Of a stretch of DNA of 64,000 bases, positions 22,267 to 35,573 are shown piece after piece. The stretch lies in NCBI RefSeq assembly GCF_000332415.1, contig NZ_AOHC02000012.1, positions 62,001-126,000 on the forward strand, written 5' to 3'. The stretch comes from Leptospira weilii serovar Ranarum str. ICFT. GTDB taxonomy: Bacteria; Spirochaetota; Leptospiria; Leptospirales; Leptospiraceae. Within the stretch, counting starts at the first letter, position 1. Every line of letters begins with the position of its first letter. The notes under the pieces were generated by a model, which saw only the letters and a list, made by a program, of their open reading frames with translations, was not told the origin of the DNA and did no database searches. The translations under genes and the position numbers were made by a program.

Positions 22267-22292
22267 AGGTTAAACTCCAGTATTCTAATATT

Positions 22293-23975
22293 CTAATAAA
22301 TCATTTCTCGATTCGCTTTTCCCGGCGGCACCATCGGAAGGACGTGTAACTCCGGCGCGACCTGCAAAACTACAAAAGACGGCCCTTTTCGATTTAGGGC
22401 TTCTTCCAAAACTTTTAGCGGAAAAAATTCTTCCCTTAGCTCGAAAGAAGGAATCCCGAAAGAAGATGCAATTTTTGTAAAGTCCGTAGAATGTACAAAT
22501 CGGGACGCGGAGAATTTGGACGAGAAAAACAGTTCCTGTTGTTGTCTCACCAAACCGAGATGTCCGTTATTCATCAAAAGAATCGTTACGTCGAGATCCA
22601 GTTCCCGAAGAGTATCCAACTCTTGAATATTCATCAAAATGGATCCGTCGCCGGAAATACAAACGATCCTTTTTTCCGGAGAGACCAAAGCGGCTCCGAT
22701 CGCAGTCGGCAAACCGAATCCCATCGTCCCGAGCCCGCCGGAAGTCAAAAGAGATCCTTGATTTCGAAACGGAAAATACTGAGCCGCCCACATCTGGTGT
22801 TGACCCACGTCCGTGGTAACGATCGCGCGATCTCCTAAGATTTCCGCTACGCTGCGTATGATCGAAAACGGATGTAAAACGTCCGCTCCCTCGGGCATAG
22901 GAAGTCCGTAAACAGTTTTGAGAGTTTGTACCCGCTCCAACCATTCTTCCGTAGCCGCGTGTTCGGAAGAAAATTCCTCGTCCAAGACCTGCGTTAAAAA
23001 AACTTCCACATCGTGTTTCAGATAAAGATTAGGATTTTTTAATTTACCGATTTCAGTGGCGTCGATGTCCACATGAACGATTTTCGCGTTCGGACAAAAC
23101 TCGTTTAATTTTCCGGTGGCACGATCGTCAAAACGAACCCCGAGTGCGATTAATAAGTCGGCCTCTTCCAAAACGAGGTTGGTCGCTCTGGAACCGTGCA
23201 TCCCGAGCATTCCTAAAAAACGAGGATATTCATCCTTGCAAATTCCCAATCCCATCAATGTGGAAACCGTCGGGAAGTTCAGTTTTTCCCTGAACATTCC
23301 GAACAACTCCGAAGATAAAGGACGATTCAACCCTCCTCCGATGTAAAATACGGGTTTTGCGGCTTGGGATAACAATTCTCGAAAACGTTCCATCCATCTC
23401 GTATCGATCTTCGATATAAATTCTTCTTTTTGAATATTCCAAAATTCTTTTTCTTTTTGTTCGTCCCATGAAATTTTAGCGGAGGCCACATCCTTGGGGA
23501 CGTCGATCCAAACCGGTCCAGGACGTCCTTCGATCGCGGTCTTCCAAGCTTGCGGAAGAGTAACGATCAGATCCGCAACGTCTTTTACGAGATAACTTCT
23601 TTTTGTTACGGGAACGGATAAACTCAGGGTGTCGATTTCTTGGAAGGCGTCGGTGCCGATCATGGAAACCGGAACCTGACCGGTGATCGCAATCAACGGA
23701 ATCGAATCCATCTTCGCGTCCGCGATCGCTGTGATTAAGTTCGTAACTCCCGGCCCGGAAGACGCGATACAAACGGCGGGTTTTCCGGTCGTTCTCGCCA
23801 TTCCACCCGCGATAAAACCGGCGCCCTGTTCGTGTCTCGCGAGAATATGACGGATCTTACTTCCGTATAACGCGTCATAGATGGGAAGGCTCGCTCCTCC
23901 GGGAATTCCGGCCACGATTTCGATTCCGGCAAATTCTAAAAATCGAACGATGAGTTCGGCTCCGTTTAGATTCAT
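22293..23975 (-). CDS. ilvB: acetolactate synthase, catalytic subunit
   Basis: The 560 residues form a complete ThDP enzyme. It begins with NGAELIVRFLEFAGIEIVAG, has the catalytic Glu in LARHEQGAGFIAGGMAR, and ends with the ThDP/Mg motif GDGSILMNIQELDTLRELD plus NNGHLGLVRQQQ. It condenses pyruvate with pyruvate or 2-oxobutyrate, the first shared step of valine, leucine and isoleucine synthesis. A GGAAG Shine-Dalgarno precedes the ATG. Expression appears to be controlled by the leader-peptide attenuator at 24036-24206, and the ACT-domain gene follows. Confidence 0.93.
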   Translation of the reverse strand: MNLNGAELIVRFLEFAGIEIVAGIPGGASLPIYDALYGSKIRHILARHEQGAGFIAGGMARTTGKPAVCIASSGPGVTNLITAIADAKMDSIPLIAITGQVPVSMIGTDAFQEIDTLSLSVPVTKRSYLVKDVADLIVTLPQAWKTAIEGRPGPVWIDVPKDVASAKISWDEQKEKEFWNIQKEEFISKIDTRWMERFRELLSQAAKPVFYIGGGLNRPLSSELFGMFREKLNFPTVSTLMGLGICKDEYPRFLGMLGMHGSRATNLVLEEADLLIALGVRFDDRATGKLNEFCPNAKIVHVDIDATEIGKLKNPNLYLKHDVEVFLTQVLDEEFSSEHAATEEWLERVQTLKTVYGLPMPEGADVLHPFSIIRSVAEILGDRAIVTTDVGQHQMWAAQYFPFRNQGSLLTSGGLGTMGFGLPTAIGAALVSPEKRIVCISGDGSILMNIQELDTLRELDLDVTILLMNNGHLGLVRQQQELFFSSKFSASRFVHSTDFTKIASSFGIPSFELREEFFPLKVLEEALNRKGPSFVVLQVAPELHVLPMVPPGKANREMIY

Positions 23976-24035
23976 ATCTCACTTCCTTGCATAAACTTTT
24001 GATGGAACGATTCATTTCAAACAAACGCCTTAAAA

Positions 24036-24071
24036 CAAAAAAGCCTCCCCCGGCTTTACACCGGAGGAGGC
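24036..24071 (-). terminator. intrinsic terminator of the ilv attenuator
   Basis: On the minus strand GCCTCCTCCGG (24071-24061) pairs with CCGGGGGAGGC (24053-24043), 11 bp with one G-U pair and a 7-base loop, followed by six T residues. It lies 61 bases upstream of the ilvB start and downstream of the leader peptide. It therefore ends transcription before the structural genes unless an alternative structure forms. Confidence 0.85.
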
Positions 24072-24101
24072 TTTTCTTAGGATTGCGCCTGAAGTAAATC
24101 T

Positions 24102-24206
24102 CTACAGCGTAAAGCGGGGTCCCGGTGGTCGGACGACCACCACAAGCACGAGCCACACCCGTAGGATGTTGAGAGAACCTTGTATTGTTACACGATTGAG
24201 ATTCAT
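24102..24206 (-). CDS. branched-chain amino-acid leader peptide
   Basis: A 34-codon reading frame from the ATG at 24206 ends in TAG. Near its end it carries the run L-V-L-V-V-V-V followed by R-P-P-G, preceded by I-L-R-V-W. This is the classic composition of leader peptides that sense Val/Leu tRNA charging (compare the E. coli ilvB and ilvG leaders). The valine codons lie within the hairpin GGTGGTC...GACCACC (24124-24141). No strong Shine-Dalgarno is seen. A TATACA box at about 24229-24234 could be the -10 element. Confidence 0.78.
   Translation of the reverse strand: MNLNRVTIQGSLNILRVWLVLVVVVRPPGPRFTL
24124..24141 (-). promoter_or_regulatory. attenuator pause hairpin over Val codons
   Basis: GGTGGTC and GACCACC are perfect 7-base arms with a 4-base loop. 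They cover the last valine codons of the leader peptide and the following Arg-Pro codons. It would serve as the early stem of the attenuator, opened by a ribosome translating through and left exposed for antitermination by a stalled one. Confidence 0.6.
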
Positions 24207-24550
24207 AAAATGAGTTCTGCCACCAACTTGTATAGAACCTGTTTTGTTTTACAAGCGATTTTTCAGTGCAATCCGATAAACCTAACGGTTGAAAATCCGG
24301 GTGAATCTAGTCCTTGCATACAAGAGCTGGATCGCGCTTGAACTAAAGCGCAGAGTTTTTTTGAACTCAATACAACGCAGGATTGAACGGTCTCGAAAAC
24401 ATCGTTTTGTAAAAAATCGGATCGGATTCGGACATAAAATTTCGAAGCGTGTAAAATTAAGGAAAATCCTGCTTCCTAAGCCACACTCGTTTATTTAGAA
24501 TGGCCCTTCTCGTATATTCTTAAAATCTAATCTATCAAGGAAAAACTCAA
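24207..24550. other. divergent intergenic region ilv leader / tpx
   Basis: These 344 bases hold the promoter region for the ilv leader (minus strand) and for tpx (plus strand). I see no further gene. An AT-rich TTTAGAAT...ATTCTTAAA inverted pair about 24494-24525, just before tpx, might be an operator, but the spacing is loose. Confidence 0.4.
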
Positions 24551-25066
<516 letters not shown>

Positions 25067-25495
25067 GAAAATCGAATCCTTCCGGTTTGTTCAAAACCAA
25101 CTTCAAGCCGGAAGATAGATGAGAAAGTTTCCTCCACTCGTTTCTTATCGAAACAAATCCTCTTTTGTCGCAGTCCGAAGTTGTGTATTTTAACGTGAGT
25201 TCGACGGTTGAAAGTTTGCGCGAATCAGAAACTCGAGTGCTGCCTTCCTAAACTCACTCTCTGGTGCTGCGACCCTTAGGGAGCAGTGCCACTTTAGTTA
25301 CCCGGGTCGTTCGATTGGTCGCAAGTAATAATCGCTTTCGCATTGGTTATACCGAACTCACGTTACTTTAAGATTTTAAAATCCAAACCTTATCGCTGTT
25401 AGGTGTTCTATTTCAGCGGACAGATTGGCCCTGTCTAACCGCAAAAACGTGGGAGTTCCCGCACACCGCTCCTCGGTAAGATTATGAAACTGAAA
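25067..25495. other. intergenic region with inverted-end element copy C
   Basis: A 7-bp stem CTTCCGG/CCGGAAG (25079-25114) follows tpx and could be its terminator. Then come the element at 25191-25365 and a GTGGGAGTTCCCGCAC palindrome (25450-25465). No gene is visible. Confidence 0.5.
25191..25365 (+). repeat. MITE-like inverted-end element, copy C
   Basis: This 175-bp element has ends TAACGTGAGTTCGACGG and ACCGAACTCACGTTA, which are inverted over about 12 of 15 bases. The inner flanks GTTGAAAGTTTGCGCGAATC and ATCGCTTTCGCATTGG match copies A and B. The central part differs from them, so it is an internally diverged or recombined copy. Confidence 0.75.
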
Positions 25496-25879
<384 letters not shown>

Positions 25880-26096
25880 AATCCTTCCCCTAAAAACCTT
25901 CTGTACTATATTATTTACAGCAACCCACAAATTCAATAATAAATGAGAAATAATTTTTTGATTTGCTATTACAAGAATTTGTAATGCGGATGTTTTTTTG
26001 AAAATGCTACCCAGAAAAAAAAGGGTTTTGGAACGTTGGAAATAAAACGAACGAGATTTAAAAACCGAACCTTAAGGAAGGACGCTCAGTATTCTA

Positions 26097-26155
26097 ACCA
26101 ATCCACAAGTTGAAAAGGACTTTTGGAATCAGAACGATCAAAAACTCAGACATTT
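26097..26155 (+). repeat. dispersed CCAAYCCACAAGT motif, copy 1
   Basis: AACCAATCCACAAGTTGAAAAGG, then TTTTGGAAT...AACGATCAAAAACTC and CATTTT, aligns with 36798-36862 (AACCAACCCCACAAGTT...). A shorter match is at 47150. Non-coding. Confidence 0.5.
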
Positions 26156-26226
26156 TAGGCTTCCGTTACGTTTTTCTAATAGAGCGATTGGATTTTAACA
26201 AAGGTTGATTTCTGATATTACGAGCC

Positions 26227-26293
26227 TGTCCCAAAACTTTGATAGAACTTGAGATAAGCTGGAATTGAGAAACAATCTACTAGTTTTGGGACA
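26227..26293. repeat. perfect 12-bp inverted repeat
   Basis: TGTCCCAAAACT (26227-26238) and AGTTTTGGGACA (26282-26293) are exact inverses around 43 bases. AGAACTTG and CAAGTTCT nearby are also inverse to each other. A single arm with its GAGCCTGT flank recurs at 34153-34172. This is probably a tiny palindromic repeat. Confidence 0.65.
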
Positions 26294-26329
26294 AGTTCTA
26301 AAATCAATCGCCAAAAACATTTCTACGTA

Positions 26330-27517
26330 TCAAAACGTAGTCACACAACGAGCTCGTATCCCGCTAGATTTATCGCTTCCCGTCATGGTACCGTCTACGA
26401 AAAAGATATTCACTGCAAAACTCTTATTGTTATCATATGTCGTAGATGTCCAATACTGAGCATTTGAAGTATTCGGAAAAAAGGTGGTATCGATCGCGGG
26501 AACCATAGGATTGGCATTAGTGAAATCGACTATACTCAAGAGTTCGTTCGCATTCGGCAACCTCCACACTCTTCCCGTTAAATTCATAGCGTTACACGCA
26601 CCTCGCGCCTGATTCCAATCCAAAGCGTTCGGAGGAGTACCACCCGCACACCCTAAGCCGGTTTGTCCATCCGTACACTTAGCCCAGAGGAGGCCCGTAT
26701 TTAGATCCCGAATCGTCCCGTCTAAATTATCCACAAAAGAAAACGCAGGAATCGGATTCCCGGAAACACATCGAAGATTGAGAAGAGCTCCTTGTAATTG
26801 AGTATTCAACCCTAAGGTCGCAGTCGCAAAACTCACCGCCCAATTCGAACCGGGCAACTTGGCTGCGGGTGTATTTGTCATGTAATTGATTCCCGAAAAC
26901 GTATTCGGGAACGACGCGAGATCGACGTGTGGGTTGTTCGAATAATGTATCAACGAGGCCAGCTCTCTTACCGTAGGAATTCTCCAATTGGTTTTACCGG
27001 CATAACCCTGTCCACCGTTGAGTCCGTTTAAGGCGGAACAACTTCCAGGAAGTCCGGCGTTAGCGTTGGTCCAACTCATTGCAGTCGGACCCACCCCACC
27101 TGCAAAACAATTGGCGCCGGATTGACCCTGAGCGCAGTTCCATGTAAGTCCGTGTAACGTATCCAGGGTCGTATAATCCGCAGGAAACCGACAGTGTTGG
27201 GTCGGACCGGTAAAGGTACGAGCGTTCGGAATATTATTAAAATCTCCATCCGCGCCAGGTAACAACGTCGCACAATCCCGAACGATTCCAAGCCCATCCC
27301 AACAAAGAGTCTGACCCGTATCAAAAAGGGCTCCCGAATTGAAATTTCCGGCCGCATCACATTGAAGATCGTCGACAGAATTGTTTCCTTCTTGCTCTTG
27401 GGTAGAATTTATGTTCTGTAAATATTGCAACACAACATAGGGAGGATCCGGTTTGTCCGGGGGTTTTGCACAAAAGAAAAGAGGGAAAATAAAAAAAGGT
27501 ATTAGATATTTATACAT
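26330..27517 (-). CDS. Lcl C-terminal-domain (DUF1566) lipoprotein, two repeats
   Basis: The 395 residues begin with a short signal and lipobox (FIFPLFFC), predicting a lipoprotein anchored at Cys16. Two copies of the Lcl_C/DUF1566 module follow. The first is near 110-255 ([13 protein letters not shown] ... [13 protein letters not shown] ... LRCVSG) and the second near 260-395 ([14 protein letters not shown] ... [15 protein letters not shown] ... IRARCVTTF). In other bacteria such domains occur in surface adhesins and collagen-like proteins. Many Cys pairs suggest disulphides. It is probably surface-exposed; the ligand is unknown. Confidence 0.85.
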   Translation of the reverse strand: MYKYLIPFFIFPLFFCAKPPDKPDPPYVVLQYLQNINSTQEQEGNNSVDDLQCDAAGNFNSGALFDTGQTLCWDGLGIVRDCATLLPGADGDFNNIPNARTFTGPTQHCRFPADYTTLDTLHGLTWNCAQGQSGANCFAGGVGPTAMSWTNANAGLPGSCSALNGLNGGQGYAGKTNWRIPTVRELASLIHYSNNPHVDLASFPNTFSGINYMTNTPAAKLPGSNWAVSFATATLGLNTQLQGALLNLRCVSGNPIPAFSFVDNLDGTIRDLNTGLLWAKCTDGQTGLGCAGGTPPNALDWNQARGACNAMNLTGRVWRLPNANELLSIVDFTNANPMVPAIDTTFFPNTSNAQYWTSTTYDNNKSFAVNIFFVDGTMTGSDKSSGIRARCVTTF

Positions 27518-27743
27518 ACATTTGCCCGTTCCTTCCTATTTTAACAACAAGGAGCTTGAAAAAAAATCTCCACTTTATCATATGAATTATTTATTTTTGG
27601 ATTCAAACTCCGACTTTCAAAAATACTCACAGTAATTTCTATTTTACTTTAAATCGGTTTTTTATGAAGTTAAATTTAGAATCGAAAAGATTCAATTTAT
27701 ATCCTGAAGATGTAACTGAGCGCTGATTTCTATCCAATAGAAT

Positions 27744-28349
27744 CTAATCCCTGACCCGCCCATAAAGTTTGTTTTTTAAGATATAATCCAAAACGTTTTT
27801 TGAAATTCGATCCGGAATCGTGGATCGAAAGAAAGATTTTCTCAAATCCGTGGAACTAACGGAAATTAAGGGATTTTTCAAAAATTGAAATTGAAATTGA
27901 GAGGAAAGATGGCGATTCAGGGGAACTACTTCCGAAAGCCTTCGAAAGACAAAAACATTTCGAACCTCATCCAGAATTTTTTCGTAATGATTCCATTTAT
28001 GAAAATTGGAATAATTATCTTCTCCGATCAAAAGAACAAAATCCCGATTCGGATAAAGATTCTTAAGTTCTTGAAGTGTTTGGATCGTAAAACTCGGACC
28101 GCTGCGGTTCAATTCCAAATCCAGAATTCGAATCGATTCCGAAAATTCGGAAACAAATAAATTCAACATTTCTAATATATTTTCGGATGGAGAAAGTTTT
28201 TCCCCTTTGAGGGGATTTTGACGATTCGGAATCAAAAAAACCTCTTTACAATCGGGAACTTCTCGAAAAAAAGACTTTAAGATTCCTGAATGTCCTTCGT
28301 GGGGAGGATCAAAACTTCCCCCGAAAATTCCGGTGAGGTCCGCGGCCAA
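27744..28349 (-). CDS. nadD: nicotinate-nucleotide adenylyltransferase
   Basis: The 201 residues have the nucleotidyltransferase motif [14 protein letters not shown] near the N-terminus and the second ATP-binding motif [11 protein letters not shown] (SSTxLR) at the C-terminus. NadD adenylylates nicotinate mononucleotide in NAD synthesis. It is the last gene of obg-proB-proA-nadD, starting four bases after proA; the obg-proBA-nadD order is familiar from other bacteria. Confidence 0.93.
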   Translation of the reverse strand: MAADLTGIFGGSFDPPHEGHSGILKSFFREVPDCKEVFLIPNRQNPLKGEKLSPSENILEMLNLFVSEFSESIRILDLELNRSGPSFTIQTLQELKNLYPNRDFVLLIGEDNYSNFHKWNHYEKILDEVRNVFVFRRLSEVVPLNRHLSSQFQFQFLKNPLISVSSTDLRKSFFRSTIPDRISKNVLDYILKNKLYGRVRD

Positions 28350-28353
28350 AGGA

Positions 28354-30467
<2,114 letters not shown>

Positions 30468-30600
30468 ATTCGTTCCATTATTTCCTATCAGTCGGTTTTA
30501 GTTGGGAAAGTTTTTTTGAATCTATTTTTACAAAACCCGTTTCTGCGTTTCAATGTCTTGGAACAACCTCCAAAGAAAAAAAATTCTACAAAGTAGAATC

Positions 30601-31698
30601 TCATTCCTTAACTTCCTTCGAGTCTTCAAAAAAATCTAAAATATCGGACTCACTCGAAGAGACTGATTTTGATTCTTTTGTCGATTTAAGAACCATTTCG
30701 ATTTCCTTCTTAAAAAAAGTTTGGTCCATACTTTCTAAAAGTTCTTCCAAGTTGGTCTCTTGATCCGCGGAAATGGCGACCACTTTTCCCAGATGAGAAA
30801 CTTTAGAGATCACGTCCTTTGTAAATTCGGGATCGTCCCAAACGTCGATCTTATTCAACACAATCAAATAAGGTCGGTTTAATAATTCCGGATTGTAGGT
30901 GGAAAGTTCGTTCCGAAGCATCTTCAAATCCTCTTCGATATCCAGAGAAGAAGCGTCAAAGAGATACAAAATTCCTTTTACACGTTCGATGTGACGTAGA
31001 AAAGAAAGGCCGAGTCCGATTCCCATACTCGCGCCTTCGATGATTCCCGGAATGTCCGCGATCGTAAAACGAAATATATCCCCTCTTCGTTTAACAACTC
31101 CGAGGTTTGGAGAAAGTGTAGTAAAAGCGTAACCCGCAATTTTAGGATGTGCATCGGTGATTTTAGAAATCAAGGTCGACTTGCCCGCATTCGGAAGACC
31201 AACGATTCCGACGTCCGCTAAAAGTTTGAGAGAAAGACGTAAGAATTTATATTCTCCTTCCTCGCCGGGTTGTGCAAAACGCGGGGTTTGATTGGTGGAG
31301 GATTTAAAATGAGTGTTCCCTTTTCCGCCGCGCCCGCCTCGAACCACGACAAATTCCTGTGTGTCGGAAACAAAGTCGAAGAGAAGATCTCCGGTTTCTT
31401 CGTCATAAATTTGAGTTCCAAGAGGAACAAAAAGAATTAAGTCCTCTCCTTTTTTTCCGGAGCAATTGTCGCCGACTCCCGGAAATCCCGCTTCGGCTTT
31501 GAACTTTCGTTTCGAAAGATATTTATCCAAGGTATACATGGAAAGATTGGGACGAAGGATGATATTTCCTCCGATGCCGCCGTCGCCCCCGTCCGGACCG
31601 CCGAACTCCACATACTTTTCTCTGCGAAAATGTACGGAACCGGCTCCGCCGTGTCCGGCGTAAACTTCGATGGCGATTTCGTCTACAAAGGATTCCAT
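30601..31698 (-). CDS. obg: GTPase Obg/CgtA
   Basis: I start at ATG 31698 (365 residues), giving the family N-terminus [18 protein letters not shown]. The glycine-rich Obg fold ([14 protein letters not shown]) is followed by the G domain: G1 LPNAGKST, G3 DIPG, G4 NKID. The C-terminus is short and acidic-Ser-rich. Obg assists 50S assembly and links growth to ppGpp. It follows rpmA after a terminator-like hairpin and precedes proB. Confidence 0.95.
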   Translation of the reverse strand: MESFVDEIAIEVYAGHGGAGSVHFRREKYVEFGGPDGGDGGIGGNIILRPNLSMYTLDKYLSKRKFKAEAGFPGVGDNCSGKKGEDLILFVPLGTQIYDEETGDLLFDFVSDTQEFVVVRGGRGGKGNTHFKSSTNQTPRFAQPGEEGEYKFLRLSLKLLADVGIVGLPNAGKSTLISKITDAHPKIAGYAFTTLSPNLGVVKRRGDIFRFTIADIPGIIEGASMGIGLGLSFLRHIERVKGILYLFDASSLDIEEDLKMLRNELSTYNPELLNRPYLIVLNKIDVWDDPEFTKDVISKVSHLGKVVAISADQETNLEELLESMDQTFFKKEIEMVLKSTKESKSVSSSESDILDFFEDSKEVKE

Positions 31699-31732
31699 AC
31701 TTTTTGAATATTCTAAATTCTTAAATTGATTT

Positions 31733-31810
<78 letters not shown>

Positions 31811-31814
31811 GGGG

Positions 31815-32069
31815 TTATTCCGGGTAAACGGAAACCTGCATTTTCAACTTGGAAACCATCTCGAACTTTACTTTCCCGTGAACGAGAGCAAAAAGAGTAT
31901 GATCTTTACCGAGTCCGACGTTATTGCCGGGGCGGAACTTCGTTCCTCTTTGGCGGACGAGAATGTTACCGGCGAGAACCGATTCTCCTCCGAAACGTTT
32001 TACTCCGAGTCTCTGGGAATTTGAATCCCGGCCGTTTTTAGAGGATCCGCCGCCTTTTTTATGTGCCAT
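31815..32069 (-). CDS. rpmA: 50S ribosomal protein L27
   Basis: The 84 residues begin [20 protein letters not shown], the conserved N-terminus that reaches the peptidyl-transferase centre, and continue with [20 protein letters not shown]. There is no N-terminal extension ahead of the A-H-K-K-G start, which matters because a Prp-type protease gene lies directly upstream. Order on the minus strand: rplU, prp, rpmA. Confidence 0.97.
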   Translation of the reverse strand: MAHKKGGGSSKNGRDSNSQRLGVKRFGGESVLAGNILVRQRGTKFRPGNNVGLGKDHTLFALVHGKVKFEMVSKLKMQVSVYPE

Positions 32070-32072
32070 TTT

Positions 32073-32695
<623 letters not shown>

Positions 32696-33473
32696 ATCGA
32701 TCCGGCCTTGTTTTAAAGTCGTTTTCAACCAATCTGGTCGAGTTCATTTGTCGGTCAAGGGTAAAAATTCGGGAGTCAATTCATCCGAAAAGTTGATCTT
32801 TTACGAGCAAGATAAGCGACAATCCATATGGAAAATTGTGGGAACTCCTGCAAATTTCAATCGAACGGTAAACTCCAATCTTTTCGTGACGTTATAGATA
32901 AAATCGAAAAAACTTCTACATCTGACATCGATTCACTGATTCCTAAAACGCGGGAACTCCTATCGTTTCCAAAGAAGTTCCTCGGACGACAAAGAAACCC
33001 TAAAAAGGGGATCGAATTTAGGTTGAATGTTACTACTTAGACGACTCGGAAAAACGAAGCCATTTGAGTACAAAAAACCTTTTTCGGATAAAGAGGTGGT
33101 ATCAAACGAAGGTAGTTCAATTGACCAAAAATAAATCAGTTCCATTTCAGTAAACTCACGCAGGAATAACAAATATTTTGAATTATATACGATTCATCTT
33201 ATTATAAATTCATTGAGCGCTTTGAGCGGGATCATAAAAAAATGATTCCAATTTCTTAAAGTTCAATCGGAAAGAGTATTTAAATTTCGGAAAAGCGCCG
33301 GATATGTAAAAATATCCTTCGAGCATTTTTTTATCAAATCAGAAGTAAAAACTAAAAAACGAGCAAAAAATTACTTTCCAAAGAGTTAACCGATCTGTAG
33401 ATACATACAATCTTTTTAGAAAAACAAAACTAATCAGATATTGGATCTAATTTAATTTCAACAGGAGAAACAA
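32696..33473. other. 778-bp intergenic region, no gene recognised
   Basis: Divergent upstream region of rplU (minus) and the membrane-protein gene at 33474 (plus). It contains two GGGAACTCC motifs (TGTGGGAACTCCTGC at 32837-32851; CGCGGGAACTCC at 32949-32960). Short open frames overlap these motifs and look like repeat artefacts. The part from 33060 to 33470 is AT-rich with no clear structure. Confidence 0.5.
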
Positions 33474-33896
33474 ATGTTTTACGGAATTGCGCTTATTGTG
33501 CTCAGTATCCTTGCTGTGCCATCCCTGCTTTTGGCAAAAAGACCAGACGCAAAAGAATTGCTCGCGAAGATCTCGCCTTATCAAGGTTGGATCGGTTTGG
33601 TGTTCTGCTTCTATGGAATTTACGGAGTCATCTTTTCCGGAATTCTCGGACTCGGAATGATTTCTACTTGGCCTATTTACTGGGTAACTCTTCTTGCAGG
33701 AAACATCATGCAAGCAATTCTCGGGTTTATCCTAGGATTCGGCACTATTTCTACTTATGTTCTTTCTAAGAACGAAGAAGCAAAGAAAAAAGGGGCGGAA
33801 CTCCTAGCAAAATTGGCTCCCATCCAAGGTAGGTTGGGAATTATTGGAATCGCAGTTGGAATTTGGACGATTATCGCATCCTTCTTGAACATGTAA
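33474..33896 (+). CDS. small four-helix membrane protein, unknown
   Basis: The 140-residue protein starts behind CAGGAGAAACAA. It has hydrophobic helices at about 1-21, 40-62, 65-92 and 116-138. Two similar soluble loops ([21 protein letters not shown] and [19 protein letters not shown]) suggest an internal duplication of a two-helix unit. No charged residues appear within the helices. Function not recognised. Confidence 0.78.
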   Translation: MFYGIALIVLSILAVPSLLLAKRPDAKELLAKISPYQGWIGLVFCFYGIYGVIFSGILGLGMISTWPIYWVTLLAGNIMQAILGFILGFGTISTYVLSKNEEAKKKGAELLAKLAPIQGRLGIIGIAVGIWTIIASFLNM

Positions 33897-33903
33897 TTCC
33901 ATT

Positions 33904-33932
33904 TTTCCGGGTGAAAACAATTCACCCGGAAA
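33904..33932 (+). terminator. stem-loop after the membrane-protein gene
   Basis: TTTCCGGGTGAA and TTCACCCGGAAA are perfect 12-base arms around AACAA, eight bases past the stop codon. The downstream T content is moderate (CATTCCTTCCTTGATTT). This is a strong stem and probably a terminator. Confidence 0.7.
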
Positions 33933-34046
33933 CATTCCTTCCTTGATTTAAAATTCTATTTTTTAAAAAAAACAATTTAGATCTCAATCCGAAAAAACCA
34001 GGAATCGGCTCGTTTTGCCGGAAGAAGCCACTTTCGTTTCATTTGT

Positions 34047-34104
34047 AAGAGTTCCCACATTTCAAGTGGAGAAAGTTTAGTCAGGGGGTTAGGAGTTTAC
34101 ATAC
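34047..34104 (+). repeat. dispersed ~60-bp motif, copy 2
   Basis: AAGAGTTCCCACATTTCAAGTGG, GAAAGTTT and CAGGGGGTTAGGAGTTTACAT align with copies at 11837 and 35574. Confidence 0.55.
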
Positions 34105-34301
34105 ATAACTTGGCAGAACATACAATAACCGCCAAACTCACGTTAATTTAATCAGAGCCTGTTCCAAAACTCAAAACAATCGCAGAGATTTGCGGCCATT
34201 CCGATAAAATCGGACGGTTGGCGGACAAACTCAAAACCAAAATCCCGAAGCGTCGGATTTGAGTCGCCGAACGCACTCGAGAATTTTTCACAACAAAATC
34301 T

Positions 34302-35399
34302 TTATGCGGAAACGGTCTCCAATTGTTTCTTTTTCGCAGTTACGGTTCGGGCTTCTCCATAAGTCATCCATTGGCCGGTTTTCGAATCGATCACCTTACA
34401 GCGAGAAGTGGATTGAATGTAGTCCCCGAAAATCGTATCTCTTTCGGAAATATTATCCCCGTAAACCGTCTTGATTTCATTCAGGGCGTGTTTCAGATTG
34501 TAAAACGGAATTTTCATATGAACATGATGCGGCATATGAATGAAAATGTTATGAAAGAAAAAATTCATGACAGGATTGATGTGATAGTTGACGGTTCCTT
34601 TCATCTGTCCGTAAAACGGAGTCCATTCCTCTTTTGTCTTCCATGGGATTTCGGAATGAATGTGGTGAACGTAGACCGTAATTCCCATAAAATAATTCCA
34701 TGCGATAAAAGGTATCAAACAAACCTTGGTGAACATCCACAACCCAGCTCCGACATTGAAAACTCCGGCACCGGAATCAGCGCCGAAATAAAAAACGAGA
34801 CCGGATGAAATCGACGCGAAAGAAAGCATGATCCATTTATCTCTTCCCGCTTCCTTAAGTGGAGCCGTAAACAAAACCATTCCTTTGAGCCAGACTTCGA
34901 TCATATAGTAGAAACCGCCGCCCCAAGCCGACCAGAAAAATCGGTGCGTTAACTTTTTAAATATTCCAAATTTTGCATATTCTTCCGTTGTCACCGGATG
35001 CCATACAAAATCACCCTGTCTTTTAATCGTATGTCCGTGATGGATTCTATTATGGCCGTAGGCCCATTGATTGTATGCATGTAAGGAAGGGAGCATCGCA
35101 ATTTGTCCGATCCAATATTGAAGAAATTTACTTTTGAACAGCGCTTCGTGAGCGCAATCGTGGCCTACGATAAAAAGTGCGGCGATCGTCATCCCCGCAA
35201 AAAACCACAAAAAAGGAAGAATGTACCAGTTATCTAAGTTCCAAAGAAGGGTTATGGCGAGACCGAAAAAAAACAAATCCCTCAAAAAGTAACCGACCCC
35301 TTTGATTGCGGGATTTGCAAACGTTTCCTCCGACAGAGTTTCCCGGACGGCCCCAAGGGTTTCTTTTGGGGAATGGCTGATTTTATTTTTCACTTTCAT
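34302..35399 (-). CDS. membrane fatty-acid desaturase
   Basis: The start is at ATG 35399 behind AAGGAG (365 residues). Three histidine boxes of the membrane di-iron desaturases are present: HDCAHE, HNRIHHGH and HMPHHVH. Several hydrophobic spans lie between them (FFFGLAITLLWNL, FLWFFAGMTIAALFIVGHD). It should introduce a double bond into acyl lipids, with O2 and an electron donor, to adjust membrane fluidity. Two palindromes of GAAC-N3-GTTC type directly upstream (35413-35461) suggest repression by a TetR-type regulator. Confidence 0.92.
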   Translation of the reverse strand: MKVKNKISHSPKETLGAVRETLSEETFANPAIKGVGYFLRDLFFFGLAITLLWNLDNWYILPFLWFFAGMTIAALFIVGHDCAHEALFKSKFLQYWIGQIAMLPSLHAYNQWAYGHNRIHHGHTIKRQGDFVWHPVTTEEYAKFGIFKKLTHRFFWSAWGGGFYYMIEVWLKGMVLFTAPLKEAGRDKWIMLSFASISSGLVFYFGADSGAGVFNVGAGLWMFTKVCLIPFIAWNYFMGITVYVHHIHSEIPWKTKEEWTPFYGQMKGTVNYHINPVMNFFFHNIFIHMPHHVHMKIPFYNLKHALNEIKTVYGDNISERDTIFGDYIQSTSRCKVIDSKTGQWMTYGEARTVTAKKKQLETVSA

Positions 35400-35412
35400 T
35401 TGATTCTCCTTA

Positions 35413-35461
35413 GCGAACACCGTTCGCCAATATATAGTGAACATTGTTCGTTATATATTGG
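35413..35461 (-). promoter_or_regulatory. tandem palindromic operators of the desaturase gene
   Basis: Site 1, GCGAACACCGTTCGC (35413-35427), has perfect 6-base arms. Site 2 is a nested palindrome: CCAATATATA and TATATATTGG (35427-35436, 35452-35461) around GTGAACATTGTTCGT. Both share GAAC-N3-GTTC and lie 14-62 bases upstream of the start codon, as expected for repressor sites covering the promoter. DesT/FabR-like TetR regulators use comparable sites in other bacteria. Confidence 0.65.
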
Positions 35462-35573
35462 ATTTTAGCAACCAAAAAGAACTGAGTTATGGAAAATTCT
35501 TAGGAGTCCGATGGCTGGGGAGTAATGCCGTCAAATTAAGGAGAAATGATCCATGGATAGCAGTCTCAAACAG

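Larger units (their letters stand above)
25880..26329. other. intergenic region with two repeats
   Basis: I find no gene in these 450 bases. They contain a copy of the AACCAATCCACAAGTTG motif (26097-26175) and the hairpin pair at 26227-26293. Confidence 0.5.
33897..34301. other. intergenic region with terminator and repeats
   Basis: It contains the hairpin at 33904-33932, a copy of the ~60-bp GAGTTCCCAC motif (34047-34104), a CCAAACTCACGTTA end like that of the inverted-end element (34132-34145), and an arm of the GAGCCTGTTCCAAAACT repeat (34154-34172). No gene. Confidence 0.5.

Noticed and set aside
23875..24156. 93-codon frame over the ilv attenuator
   Set aside because: It runs through the terminator hairpin and overlaps ilvB; the valine-rich leader frame explains the region better.
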